Source of the DNA: Competibacteraceae bacterium UBA6584
GTDB lineage: Bacteria; Pseudomonadota; Gammaproteobacteria; Competibacterales; Competibacteraceae
Assembly: GCA_002433805.1 (NCBI GenBank)
Contig: DJIW01000059.1
Span: forward strand, 1 to 16,777
Length of the DNA: 16,777 nucleotides
Direction: 5' to 3'
In this document: piece after piece, positions 7,401 through 14,350 of the stretch
How positions within the stretch are numbered: the stretch's first letter is position 1
How the letters are laid out: every line of letters starts with the position of its first letter
Program-made: the position numbers and the translations under genes
The notes under the pieces: model-generated
What the model saw: only the letters and a program-made list of their open reading frames with translations
Database searches by the model: none
Told to the model about the DNA's origin: nothing

Positions 7401-9585
7401 CGAACAGCAGATCATTCGCCTGAACAAAGGTTTGGCGATTTTTCGCTCAGCCATGACCATCCGTCTCGCTCAAGAAAAACGCAACTTCTTAAAAGCCGAC
7501 TTTATTCCTCTCAAGCAGCATTATGACGAACAAGTCGTGCAAATCCACGTCATGGTGGAATATGTCCAACGCGGTCTTCAAGCCATGGCGGAAGCGCTGC
7601 GCCTGGCGATGGACTACTTCAGACTGCAACGCGCTGAGTTTTTAAGCCTCTGGTTGCCGGAACGGGAAAAGGAACTGGCCCGACAAACAACGCCCGAGTC
7701 TTGGCGGGCCATCGTCGAATCCCTGAATAACCCAAACCAACAAAAAATCGTGACCGACGACCGCGATCAAGCCAACGTCTTAATCTTGGCGGGGCCCGGC
7801 TCCGGTAAGACCCGCGTGCTGGTACATCGCATCGCTTATTTGGTCCGCGCCAGACGGGAAAATCCGCGCGGCATTCTGGCGCTGGCTTACAACCGCCACG
7901 CGGCGGTCGAAATCCGGCGGCGGCTGGCTGAGCTGATCGGCGATGACGCCAAAGGCGTTATCGTTCTCACCTGCCATGCGCTCGCCATGCGGCTGGTGGG
8001 CGCCAGTTTCGCCGAACGCGCCACCGATCTGGACGATGCGGCTTTCCAAAAGGTGCTGCGCGAGGCCAGCGCCCTGCTCAAAGGTGAGGGGCTGCCACCG
8101 GAAGAAGCCGACGAGCAGCGCGACCGGTTTCTGGCGGGATTTCGCTGGATTCTAGTGGACGAGTACCAAGACATCGGCCTGGATCAATACGAGCTGATCT
8201 CGGCCCTGGCCGGCCGCACCCTCCAGGACGAAGACGGCCGGCTCAGCCTGTTCGCGGTGGGGGATGACGACCAAAATATCTACGCCTTCAACAAGGCATC
8301 GATCAAATTCATCCGCTGCTTTGAAGCCGATTATGCGGCAAAGCCGGTTTATCTGATCGAGAACTATCGCTCCACCGCCCACATCATCACCGCCGCCAAC
8401 CGGGTGATCGACCCCGCGCGCGAACGCATGAAAACGGCGCATCCGATAACCGTCAACCGTTCCCGAGCCAAAGCTCCCGCCGGCGGTAACTGGCAAAAAT
8501 GGGATGCTGTCAGCCAAGGCCGGGTTCAGGTGTTGCCCGCCGGCGGCAACGATCAAACCCAGGCGATGGCGGTAATGGCGGAACTGGAGCGCCTGGCTGG
8601 CTTGGCGCCCGATTGGGATTGGGCAAAAACGGCAGTTATCGCCCGCGCTCGCAAGCGCCTCGATCCCTTGCGCGCTTATTGCGAAAGTCGCGGCATTCCG
8701 GTCCAAACGGCCGACGAGCAAATGCCGAATTTATGGCGTCTGCGAGAGACGCAAGCCCTGCTCCAATGGTTGCAAGACAGAGGCCGCAAACCTTTCGAGG
8801 CCGCTATCCTCCACCAATGGCTCGACGGCCAACCGACGGGATTTTGGTGGGCGCTATTGCGGGAGGCGGCGGATGATTATGCCGTGGAGACCTGCGGTGC
8901 GGAGTCACCTTACGAGTATTTCAGGGAATGGTTAGCGCAGTGGAGCCGAGACGCTCGCCGCCGGCAAACCGGATTGTTGCTGTTGACCGCCCATCGGGCC
9001 AAAGGCTTGGAGTTCGATCATGTGGCGGTGCTGGATGGCGGCTGGGATACGCCCAGCCCCAATGAGGACCGGGACGCGCCCCGCCGGCTGTACTACGTCG
9101 CCATGACTCGCGCCAAAAAAATCTTGGCGCTGGCCCGCTTTAACCATAGATCACACTCCCTGTTGGACTCGTTGCCGGCGAGCCCGGAGCTGTTGCGCCG
9201 CCAACCGGTGCTGTTGCCGCCACCGCCACCGATCCTGTCCCGCCTATACGAGCGGCCGACGCTAAAAGACATTGACATCGGTTTTATCGGCCGGCATCCG
9301 CCGAACCATCACGCGCACCGGGCGATTGCCAGATTAACTACCGGAGACTCCCTTAACTGCCGAACGGAGAGGGGCCGCTGGGTGCTCGCCAACGGCGAAG
9401 GCGATATTGTGGGACGACTCGCTTTGAGTTTCAAACCGCCCGCTGGCGCAAGCTGCATCGAGGCCAGGGTCGCCGCGGTCTGCCGCCGAACAAAGGAAGA
9501 CGAAAAACCCGAATACCAACGCTTGATCTGTTGCGACTGCTGGGAAGTGGTCATGCCGGAATTGACCTTCGAGCCGACGGCTTGA
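4447..9585 (+). CDS. Fused DnaQ/WRN-like exonuclease-type domain, RecQ helicase and UvrD/Rep helicase
   Basis: A 1712-residue cytoplasmic DNA-processing enzyme. Residues about 18-150 form a 3'-5' exonuclease-type (RNase H-fold) domain: SLDLEV (Asp22, Glu24), HNLIAFD (Asp79) and NDPKLDACLT (Asp136). A CX4CX2CX3H cluster follows (Cys266, Cys271, Cys274, His278). The RecQ core has Walker A PTGTGKS (Lys330), DEAH (428-431), TATAK and QEAGRAGRD (617-625). Winged-helix-like segments at roughly 680-800 come next; no clear HRDC domain is seen. The superfamily 1 core starts near 1095: AGPGSGKT (Lys1121), DEYQD (1238-1242), VGDDDQNIY (Gln1276), ENYRS (Arg1308), HRAKGLEFD (about 1516-1524) and YYVAMTRAKK (Arg1555). 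All motifs of both helicases look intact. A roughly 100-residue C-terminal domain is unassigned. The GTG at 4447 lacks a clear ribosome binding site; GTG 4477, preceded by AGGGA, would remove 10 residues and no domain. Repair, recombination or defence roles are inferred. Confidence 0.93.
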   Translation: MNDHDREAPDVGGFAPHCLSLDLEVGITDQRIHKFAGVRGDDGRCFIFNSGNLTAQLAKLDDFAEGCAFLLGHNLIAFDAPHLAAAKPDLRLLKLPMVDTLLLNPLAFPRNPYHHLVKHYQDGQLQRGQLNDPKLDACLTLEVFRGQQNALRSLQKSAPDLLLAWHWLTAAEGATAGLNAFFMAVRRQPRPSAAQARAAIEAFLRERGCVNHVRALLSEPNRQGWALAYALAWLSVAGGNSVMPPWVRHQFPDAGTLVRRLRDTACGDPDCAWCRDRHSAMKELKHWFPKIPGFRSEPAHSDGRPLQQCIVEAATAGEHVLGILPTGTGKSLCYQILALSRYDKIGALTVVISPLVALMADQIASLKDSGITCCAAINGLLSPPERAGALDRARLGDVGILLISPEQLRNRAVRTVLAQREIGAWVLDEAHCISKWGHDFRPDYRYVGRFIKESAGQDPIPTVLCLTATAKPDVIADIVDYFHAKLSIDLRVFDGGASRANLEFAVLKTTSAEKFAHVHQLLENDLPPGSTGGAIVYCATRKRAEEIAEFLRQKQMPAEHFHSKLTPDAKQSVQNHFKSGDLRVIAATNAFGMGIDKSDVRLVIHADIPGSLENYLQEAGRAGRDQAPARCVLLYASDDVERQFFMSARSRLNQREIQAILKALRNLDRKKRLGGEVVATAGEILSEESEAVFERDSATDDTRVRVALAWLEETQLLSREENRVQIFPSSLRVQSVEDARRKLENKPMFEDYRNQLLSLVEALIAADADQGLSTDELMGLSGLNTVKIRAALYDLERLGIASNDTSLTAFVHVGTERSSKKRLEEACDLETALLAELRQTAPELKKGEASPLHLRQASQHLKDRGHVNALPEKLWGIVESLSHDGRDEDGGAGSLHVRRLNAETAHVTLGREWSTLDQIARRRRAAADRLLNHLLDDLPSGTRGMDILVETTLGKLMAALERDLLLKSETKNPGKLLDRALLWLHEQQIIRLNKGLAIFRSAMTIRLAQEKRNFLKADFIPLKQHYDEQVVQIHVMVEYVQRGLQAMAEALRLAMDYFRLQRAEFLSLWLPEREKELARQTTPESWRAIVESLNNPNQQKIVTDDRDQANVLILAGPGSGKTRVLVHRIAYLVRARRENPRGILALAYNRHAAVEIRRRLAELIGDDAKGVIVLTCHALAMRLVGASFAERATDLDDAAFQKVLREASALLKGEGLPPEEADEQRDRFLAGFRWILVDEYQDIGLDQYELISALAGRTLQDEDGRLSLFAVGDDDQNIYAFNKASIKFIRCFEADYAAKPVYLIENYRSTAHIITAANRVIDPARERMKTAHPITVNRSRAKAPAGGNWQKWDAVSQGRVQVLPAGGNDQTQAMAVMAELERLAGLAPDWDWAKTAVIARARKRLDPLRAYCESRGIPVQTADEQMPNLWRLRETQALLQWLQDRGRKPFEAAILHQWLDGQPTGFWWALLREAADDYAVETCGAESPYEYFREWLAQWSRDARRRQTGLLLLTAHRAKGLEFDHVAVLDGGWDTPSPNEDRDAPRRLYYVAMTRAKKILALARFNHRSHSLLDSLPASPELLRRQPVLLPPPPPILSRLYERPTLKDIDIGFIGRHPPNHHAHRAIARLTTGDSLNCRTERGRWVLANGEGDIVGRLALSFKPPAGASCIEARVAAVCRRTKEDEKPEYQRLICCDCWEVVMPELTFEPTA

Positions 9586-9620
9586 ACGTCCCAAGCGGCA
9601 AAGATCACCCATAAAACACT

Positions 9621-11690
9621 TCAAGCCCGATCCGGAATCCAGCGCCGCAGCGTTTGATAGAGCGCGTCCCGCGAAAACGGTTTGGACAGATAATCGTTCA
9701 TGCCGGTCGCCAGACAACGCTCTCGGTCTTCGGAAAAAGCGTTGGCGGTCAGAGCGATGATCGGGATCGGGCCAGCGCCTCCGCGATCTGAATCGCCAAG
9801 CTCGCGGGCGCGAATCTGGCGGGTCGCCTCGAAACCGTCCATCTCGGGCATCTGGCAATCCATCAGCACCACATCGAAACGGCCCTCGCTCCAGGCTCTC
9901 AAAGCGTCTCGCCCGTCAGCGGCCAGTTTCACTTCCAATCCCAAGGCTTTCAATATCTCTTCCGCCACCAGGGCATTGACGGGATTATCTTCCGCCAGCA
10001 GCACCCGCCCGGTCAGTTCCCGCGTCTCAATCGGCCGGAGCGACGCCGGCTCGACGGCGTCTGACACGGCCGCCAGACAGACCGTAAACCAAAAAGTCGT
10101 CCCTCGATCCGGCACGCTTTCATAGCCGATTTCGCCCCCCATCATTTCGACGATTTGCTTGCAAATGACCAAGCCCAAACCGGTGCCGCCGTACTTGCGC
10201 GTGGTGGAATCGTCGGCTTGCGTGAACGGCTGAAACAGGCGCGCGCGCGCCTCCTCGGGAATTCCGACGCCGGTATCCCGGACCGCGAAATACAAGACGC
10301 GCATGGCGGCTTCATCGCGGGCCGCGCGCTCATCGAGAGTCACGTCCACCCGGATGCTGCCGTGTTGGGTGAATTTGATGGCGTTGTTGGCTAAATTGGC
10401 CAGCACTTGATGCAACCGACTCGGATCGCCGCGAACTCTGGCCGGCACATCGGCGGCCACATTCCAGATCAATTCCAAATGCTTGCGTCGGGCTTGAGGA
10501 ACCAGCATCCGCAAGGTGTCCGTTACCCTTTGTCTCAGATCGAAAACCGTTTCGGAGAATACGAACTTTCCGGCCTCGATCTTCGAAAAATCGAGGATTT
10601 CATCGATCAGGTGCAACAAGGTTTCGCCGGAGTCTTTCAAAACGTCCAGATAATGGCGCTGTTGGTCGGTGAGCTGAGTCTGTTCCGCCAGCAATTGCGC
10701 CATGCCCAATACACCGTTCATCGGGGTGCGAATTTCGTGGCTCATGTTGGCTAGAAACCGCGATTTTGACCGATTGGCGGTTTCAGCTGCATCGCGCGCC
10801 TGGGCCAGCGCCGTTTCGACGCGCTTGCGTTCGGTCAGATCGTGCACCACCACTTGAACGGCGGCTCGACCTTGGTAGATGCAGGGAGACGCGGCCACTT
10901 CGACGGGAAATACGGTTCCGTCGAGTTTGAGGTAGCGTTCTTCCATCAGGGGAACCGCCGATGCTCTGTTATCAACAAGATTCTGCCAGCGCTCCCAGAC
11001 CATATAATAATAATCGGGGTGAATGCGCTCCCAAAACGACATTCCGACCAATTCATCTGGAGAATCAGCGCCGAACAGCCGCAGGCCGGCCGTATTGATG
11101 TAGGCGATCTTGCCGTCCATGTTGATATAAATCGCATCGGGCGATAATTCCACCAGCTGCCGGTAAGAATTTTCGCTGTCCACCAAGGCTGCCGTTGCCT
11201 GCCGCAGCGCGCGGATCGGGAGTATCCGCAACGGAAAGAACACCATGAATCCCAGTATCGCCCCCCCCAAGGCGATTGCGGCGGTTTCCACCACCAAGCG
11301 TCTCAGCGAAACCGTTACTTCCAGTTTTCCAGCTTCAACGCCGAAATCGTAAATCGGCCAACTGGCGGTCAGAACGGGCGCGGCCAGATCCGGCATCAAC
11401 CGCGCAACTGGTTTGCCACTGGCATCAATGACCGCCGAACCGTGGCGCGAATTGACATACTTGCGCAGCACCGCTTGCAGTCGTTCGGAGTCGAATTTCC
11501 ACAGTTCTGAGTTGTGATTGATAAAATCCGTTACCGCGGTGGCGGTGACGCCCACCTCGCCGTCCAGTTCTCCGCTCAAATGCTGATAGGCGGAGACAAA
11601 ATAGGCGACCGGAAGGGCCAACATGACCACCGCCGCCAAACCGCCCGCCAACCACGTCAGCAGGTATTCGAGTCGGGACTGGCCGTTCAC
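9621..11690 (-). CDS. Membrane-bound hybrid sensor histidine kinase with PAS and receiver domains
   Basis: Inner-membrane sensor of 689 residues. Transmembrane segments at about 13-34 and 135-155 flank a periplasmic region of about 100 residues. A PAS domain follows (about 174-290; SPDAIYINMDGKIAYIN). The HisKA domain has phospho-acceptor His318 (FLANMSHEIRTPMNG). The HATPase domain has the N box around Asn435 (NLANNAIKF), DTGVGIP (Asp472) and GTGLGL (503-508). The C-terminal receiver has AEDN near 566-569 and phospho-acceptor Asp611 (LMDCQMPEMDG). All catalytic residues are present. There is no HPt or output domain, so the phosphate must pass to a partner outside this window. The GTG start overlaps the stop of the upstream binding-protein gene by four bases (GTGA), and no ribosome binding site is evident, which points to translational coupling. 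The signal is unknown; the paired binding protein is the obvious candidate input. Confidence 0.93.
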   Translation of the reverse strand: MNGQSRLEYLLTWLAGGLAAVVMLALPVAYFVSAYQHLSGELDGEVGVTATAVTDFINHNSELWKFDSERLQAVLRKYVNSRHGSAVIDASGKPVARLMPDLAAPVLTASWPIYDFGVEAGKLEVTVSLRRLVVETAAIALGGAILGFMVFFPLRILPIRALRQATAALVDSENSYRQLVELSPDAIYINMDGKIAYINTAGLRLFGADSPDELVGMSFWERIHPDYYYMVWERWQNLVDNRASAVPLMEERYLKLDGTVFPVEVAASPCIYQGRAAVQVVVHDLTERKRVETALAQARDAAETANRSKSRFLANMSHEIRTPMNGVLGMAQLLAEQTQLTDQQRHYLDVLKDSGETLLHLIDEILDFSKIEAGKFVFSETVFDLRQRVTDTLRMLVPQARRKHLELIWNVAADVPARVRGDPSRLHQVLANLANNAIKFTQHGSIRVDVTLDERAARDEAAMRVLYFAVRDTGVGIPEEARARLFQPFTQADDSTTRKYGGTGLGLVICKQIVEMMGGEIGYESVPDRGTTFWFTVCLAAVSDAVEPASLRPIETRELTGRVLLAEDNPVNALVAEEILKALGLEVKLAADGRDALRAWSEGRFDVVLMDCQMPEMDGFEATRQIRARELGDSDRGGAGPIPIIALTANAFSEDRERCLATGMNDYLSKPFSRDALYQTLRRWIPDRA

Positions 11691-12535
11691 GGTCGGGCTG
11701 AGGCGGGCTGATAATTCGAATGCTCCAGTATTTCCTTTCCGGCCGTCGAGAGCATGAAGTCGATAAATCCCTGGGCCGCTGGCGATAGTTTGGGCCCGCG
11801 CGCGAGGTAAAGCGTCTTGTAATACGGATACCTCCCCTCTCTGAGATCGTCAAGCCCCGGCTTCATCCCGTTGAGGTCCAACACTTGCAATGTGCTGTTT
11901 TGGGATTTAAGCAACCCCAAATTAGTCGTACCGAGCGATCCCGGCGTCTTTTCCAATAGCTGAAGATTTTCCAGATCGTTGGCGGCGACTAATATGCCCG
12001 GCCGCGCTAAAGCCGTCTCGAACGCGCGATCCATCTCGGGCGAGAGTTTTCGCAATAGCAGAGTGTCCGACTCTGTCGGACTGCGCATCACCAGCCGGAT
12101 CGGCGAACCATCAGGCCAAGCCGTTTGTTTGCCTTCATAAATTGCCGCCAATTGTGCGAAGCTAAAACCCGGTTGGGGTTGTTTTTGGGAAGTCACGATC
12201 AGAAACGGCGTGCGTCCGAGTTCCCAATCCTGGCCTCCGCGCGCCTTTTCCTCATCGTTCAGCGGTCGTCCCGGCACCGCAAGATCGCTCGCGCCGGCGA
12301 GGATCGCTCGAATCGAACCGCTGCTGCCTATCGGAGGATCGATCACCCGCACCGTGATTTCGGGCTTGAGCTTGGCGTAGGCTTGCGCGAAACGCTCGAT
12401 CAAGGGAGTCGAAGAACCCGTGCCCCCAACAGTCAGCGTCTCGGCGGACGCTGCTTCGGGCAAACCGATCCACGTTGCCCATGCCGCGATGAGGCCGATG
12501 ACCGCGATTCCGCCGCCTTTAACCGAAAATAGCAT
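11687..12535 (-). CDS. PstS-like periplasmic substrate-binding protein
   Basis: Periplasmic solute-binding protein of 282 residues from the ATG at 12535. The signal peptide has a hydrophobic core (IAVIGLIAAWATWIGL) and a likely cut after ASA near residue 31. The mature N-terminus, LTVGGTGSSTPLIERF, and the glycine/serine loop GSSGSIRAILAGASDLAV are typical of the phosphate/oxyanion-binding PBP-like family (PstS relatives). PLNDEEKARG and the C-terminal SPAAQGFIDFMLSTAGKEIL also fit. No permease or ATPase gene accompanies it; instead its stop overlaps the start of the hybrid kinase gene. A sensing role, presenting a bound ligand to the kinase, is therefore more likely than transport, but this is inference. 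The ligand cannot be named from sequence alone. An in-frame ATG at 12541 is only 1 base from the ribosome binding site, so 12535 is preferred. Confidence 0.85.
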   Translation of the reverse strand: MLFSVKGGGIAVIGLIAAWATWIGLPEAASAETLTVGGTGSSTPLIERFAQAYAKLKPEITVRVIDPPIGSSGSIRAILAGASDLAVPGRPLNDEEKARGGQDWELGRTPFLIVTSQKQPQPGFSFAQLAAIYEGKQTAWPDGSPIRLVMRSPTESDTLLLRKLSPEMDRAFETALARPGILVAANDLENLQLLEKTPGSLGTTNLGLLKSQNSTLQVLDLNGMKPGLDDLREGRYPYYKTLYLARGPKLSPAAQGFIDFMLSTAGKEILEHSNYQPASARP

Positions 12536-12542
12536 CAACATG

Positions 12543-12548
12543 CTCCTT
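12543..12548 (-). promoter_or_regulatory. Ribosome binding site of the binding-protein gene, overlapping an upstream stop codon
   Basis: On the minus strand the bases read TAAGGAG: TAA (12549-12547) closes the small upstream frame, and AAGGAG (12548-12543) is a strong ribosome binding site 7 bases before the ATG at 12535. The arrangement is typical of tightly packed operons. Confidence 0.65.
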
Positions 12549-12750
12549 ATCCATACACGCCGAACGAGGGATTAACTCCGTAAATGTAATTTAATTCATC
12601 AGTCCTTGTCACGTTGGCTGGCTCGACCAAGATAATTCGGACGTTATTGGCTCGTTCATCCAAGCGGCCCATCTTGCAATCAGTCAACCAAAAATAACTA
12701 ATGACGAAAAAAGGTGCCATCGCCAATTTGAATTTCCAGCGACTTGTCAT
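12547..12750 (-). CDS. Possible small lipoprotein-like protein
   Basis: A 67-residue frame. Its N-terminus has Arg4, Lys6 and Lys8, then a hydrophobic run (AMAPFFVISYFWL), then Cys25 in LTDC. That layout resembles a lipoprotein signal, although Asp before the cysteine is atypical. After the cysteine comes KMGRLDERANNVRIILVEP, which loosely recalls small envelope lipoproteins of the DUF4156 kind; this is a weak impression from memory. In favour of a real gene: its stop is interlocked with the ribosome binding site of the next gene. Against it: no good ribosome binding site precedes any start (ATG at 12750, 12720 or 12828), and its third codon positions are far less GC-rich than those of the neighbours. 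It could be a transferred small gene, a decayed remnant or chance. Confidence 0.33.
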   Translation of the reverse strand: MTSRWKFKLAMAPFFVISYFWLTDCKMGRLDERANNVRIILVEPANVTRTDELNYIYGVNPSFGVYG

Positions 12751-12917
12751 CCCTGTAACTATCGCAGGAGCGCCGCTGCGCGCCACCTTAAACCGCAAGC
12801 CGCAACGCCTATACTTCCACGCAACCATCAAACTCAAACGCTTTGAACCCTCGGGATTTTGCTGGGAAATACACTGATGAGTCGGCGGAGATTGCACAGT
12901 GACGGAGCAGTCAACCG
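12751..12917. other. Intergenic region between divergent signalling operons
   Basis: Together with the uncertain small frame at 12547-12750, this makes about 380 bases between the binding-protein gene (-) and the sigma factor gene (+). The part nearest the binding-protein gene is visibly AT-richer than the rest of the window. Promoters for both operons must lie here, but I could not identify one with confidence: TTGAAC (12843-12848) and TACACT (12870-12875) are 21 bases apart, too far for a standard promoter. CGGAG at 12903-12907 is a plausible ribosome binding site for the sigma gene. Confidence 0.4.
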
Positions 12918-13562
12918 ATGAGCCAGCATCCTGCTGCTGGAACCGTCGCCGCGAGCGCCGATCTGGAGCTAATCCGCGCGGTGGCGCGCAAGGACCGCCA
13001 AGCATTTAAAGCATTGTACGACCGCCATTCACCGCGCCTCGGGCGCTATCTGTACAAATTGCTGAAACAGCCGGAACTTGTAGAGGAAACCGTGAATGAC
13101 ACCTTGCTGGCGGTCTGGCAAAACGCCGACCGCTTCGACCCCGCCGTCGGGCAGCTTTCGACCTGGCTGTTCGGGATAGCCCACCACAAGGGTCTTAAAA
13201 CCTTGCGGCGGGTCGGGCGCTTCCGATCTGACCAATCTATCGACGACTCGCCCCCGGCCGCTCTTGAAGACGCCGGAGACCGCGAGGACAGCCCACAGGC
13301 TGCTGCCCCGCACGGCCCGGAGCAAACCGTCATGGGTTGGGAACTAGGGGACGTTTTACAGTGGGCGCTGGAACAGCTCTCAACCGAGCATCGCAGCGTG
13401 ATCGAGCTGTCCTTCGGCGAAGAACTTTCCTATCCAGAAATCGCGAATATCGTCGGCTGTCCGCCCAACACCGTCAAAACCCGAATGTTCCACGCCCGCA
13501 AGAAGCTGGCCCAGCTGTTGGCCCGGCGCGGCTATCGAGAAGCCGCCACGGCGAAGGAGTGA
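12918..13562 (+). CDS. ECF-like RNA polymerase sigma factor
   Basis: Alternative sigma factor of 214 residues that directs RNA polymerase to a dedicated promoter set. Region 2 covers about residues 28-98 (FKALYDRHSPRLGRYLYKLL, then FDPAVGQLSTWLFGIAHHK, the usual region 2.3-2.4 pattern with STWLFGIA). A 45-residue acidic/proline linker follows. Region 4 covers about 146-202, with a helix-turn-helix (SYPEIANIVGCPPNTVKTRMFHARKKL). There is no region 1 or 3, which fits the ECF group. The next gene encodes a zinc-finger anti-sigma factor, and its ribosome binding site (AAGGAG, 13554-13559) lies in the last codons of this gene, so the two are co-translated. ECF factors often activate their own operon; no promoter could be shown here. 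ATG 12918 has CGGAG 10 bases upstream. Confidence 0.92.
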   Translation: MSQHPAAGTVAASADLELIRAVARKDRQAFKALYDRHSPRLGRYLYKLLKQPELVEETVNDTLLAVWQNADRFDPAVGQLSTWLFGIAHHKGLKTLRRVGRFRSDQSIDDSPPAALEDAGDREDSPQAAAPHGPEQTVMGWELGDVLQWALEQLSTEHRSVIELSFGEELSYPEIANIVGCPPNTVKTRMFHARKKLAQLLARRGYREAATAKE

Positions 13563-13567
13563 AACCC

Positions 13568-14350
13568 ATGCCCGCGACCCCGACCGGCCCAACAGCGAGG
13601 AACGCGCACGAAACCACCGAAACGCTGCTGCCCTGGTATGCGAACGGCAGCCTAAGCGCTGGCGAAAGCGCCACGGTGGAACAACATCTCGCCCGCTGCC
13701 CCGCTTGCCGCGCCGAGTTGGAACGCTGCCGCGCGCTCGCCAATACGATCCAACAGGATGCCGAGGAAGGTTGGACGCCAACGCCGGGGCACTTCGACCG
13801 GCTGCTGGCGGAAATCGACCGACTGGACGCGCGGCCGGCTTCTGTCCCGGATCGGCTCTCCACCGACGGCGGCGGACGTCTTGCGGCTACAGCGCGGGAT
13901 ACACCGCCACCCGCCATCCCAACCGATCGACCCACCCTCATCCAACGCATTTACCATTGGCTGGAAACGACGCCCAACCCGGTACGCTGGACTCTGGGGC
14001 TGGAAAGCCTGGCGGTGGCGGCCCTGCTGCTGGTGGTGCTGTTGCCGGGCGGGATGATGCCCGCAACCTCCGATTATGAAACCCTGTCGCGCGGCGACCC
14101 AGCGCCTGGGGCGACCGGCCCTCGCTTGCGTCTGATTTTCAACGATAGCGCCACCGCCCTGGAAATCCAGCAGCTGTTGCGAGAGATCGATGGCGCCATC
14201 GTCGCCGGGCCTACCGCTCTTGGCATTTACACCATCGCCTTGGCAAAGACACCACGCTCCGAGCACCCGCTTGCGGAGACCCTGAACCGCCTGCGCGCCC
14301 GCCCTCAAATCCGGCTGGTTGAAGCCGTATCTCCCGGAGATTCTCGATGA
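13568..14350 (+). CDS. Transmembrane anti-sigma factor with N-terminal zinc finger and a propeptide-like periplasmic domain
   Basis: A 260-residue inner-membrane protein expected to hold the sigma factor inactive. The cytoplasmic N-terminus has the zf-HC2 zinc-binding anti-sigma signature HLARCPAC (His40, Cys44, Cys47) after LPWYANGSLSAGE. One transmembrane helix spans about 143-165 (ESLAVAALLLVVLLPGG). The periplasmic part, about 186-254, has a strand-helix-strand pattern (LRLIF, then IQQLLREI, then TALGIYTIAL, then HPLAETLNRLRARPQIRLVEA). It strongly recalls the N-terminal propeptide-like domain of the subtilase encoded next. ATG 13568 has a ribosome binding site 8 bases upstream; the same frame stays open farther upstream inside the sigma gene, but that part is non-coding overlap. 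The stop overlaps the protease start (ATGA). Release of the sigma factor through the periplasmic domain is inferred. Confidence 0.88.
   Translation: MPATPTGPTARNAHETTETLLPWYANGSLSAGESATVEQHLARCPACRAELERCRALANTIQQDAEEGWTPTPGHFDRLLAEIDRLDARPASVPDRLSTDGGGRLAATARDTPPPAIPTDRPTLIQRIYHWLETTPNPVRWTLGLESLAVAALLLVVLLPGGMMPATSDYETLSRGDPAPGATGPRLRLIFNDSATALEIQQLLREIDGAIVAGPTALGIYTIALAKTPRSEHPLAETLNRLRARPQIRLVEAVSPGDSR

Noticed and set aside
9579..9627. GGCTTGAA/TTCAAGCC inverted repeat spanning the two convergent stop codons
   Set aside because: Only 8 bp with a loop of 33 bases; it follows from both genes ending in GGCTTGA and is too weak to call a terminator.
12547..13005. Full 152-codon minus-strand frame running into the sigma factor start
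   Set aside because: The upstream part overlaps the sigma gene start and intergenic DNA and is low-complexity; only the last 67 codons show any gene-like character.
13337..13567. Upstream extension of the anti-sigma frame into the sigma gene
   Set aside because: The sigma factor frame is clearly coding here, and ATG 13568 has a well-placed ribosome binding site followed directly by the zinc-finger domain.
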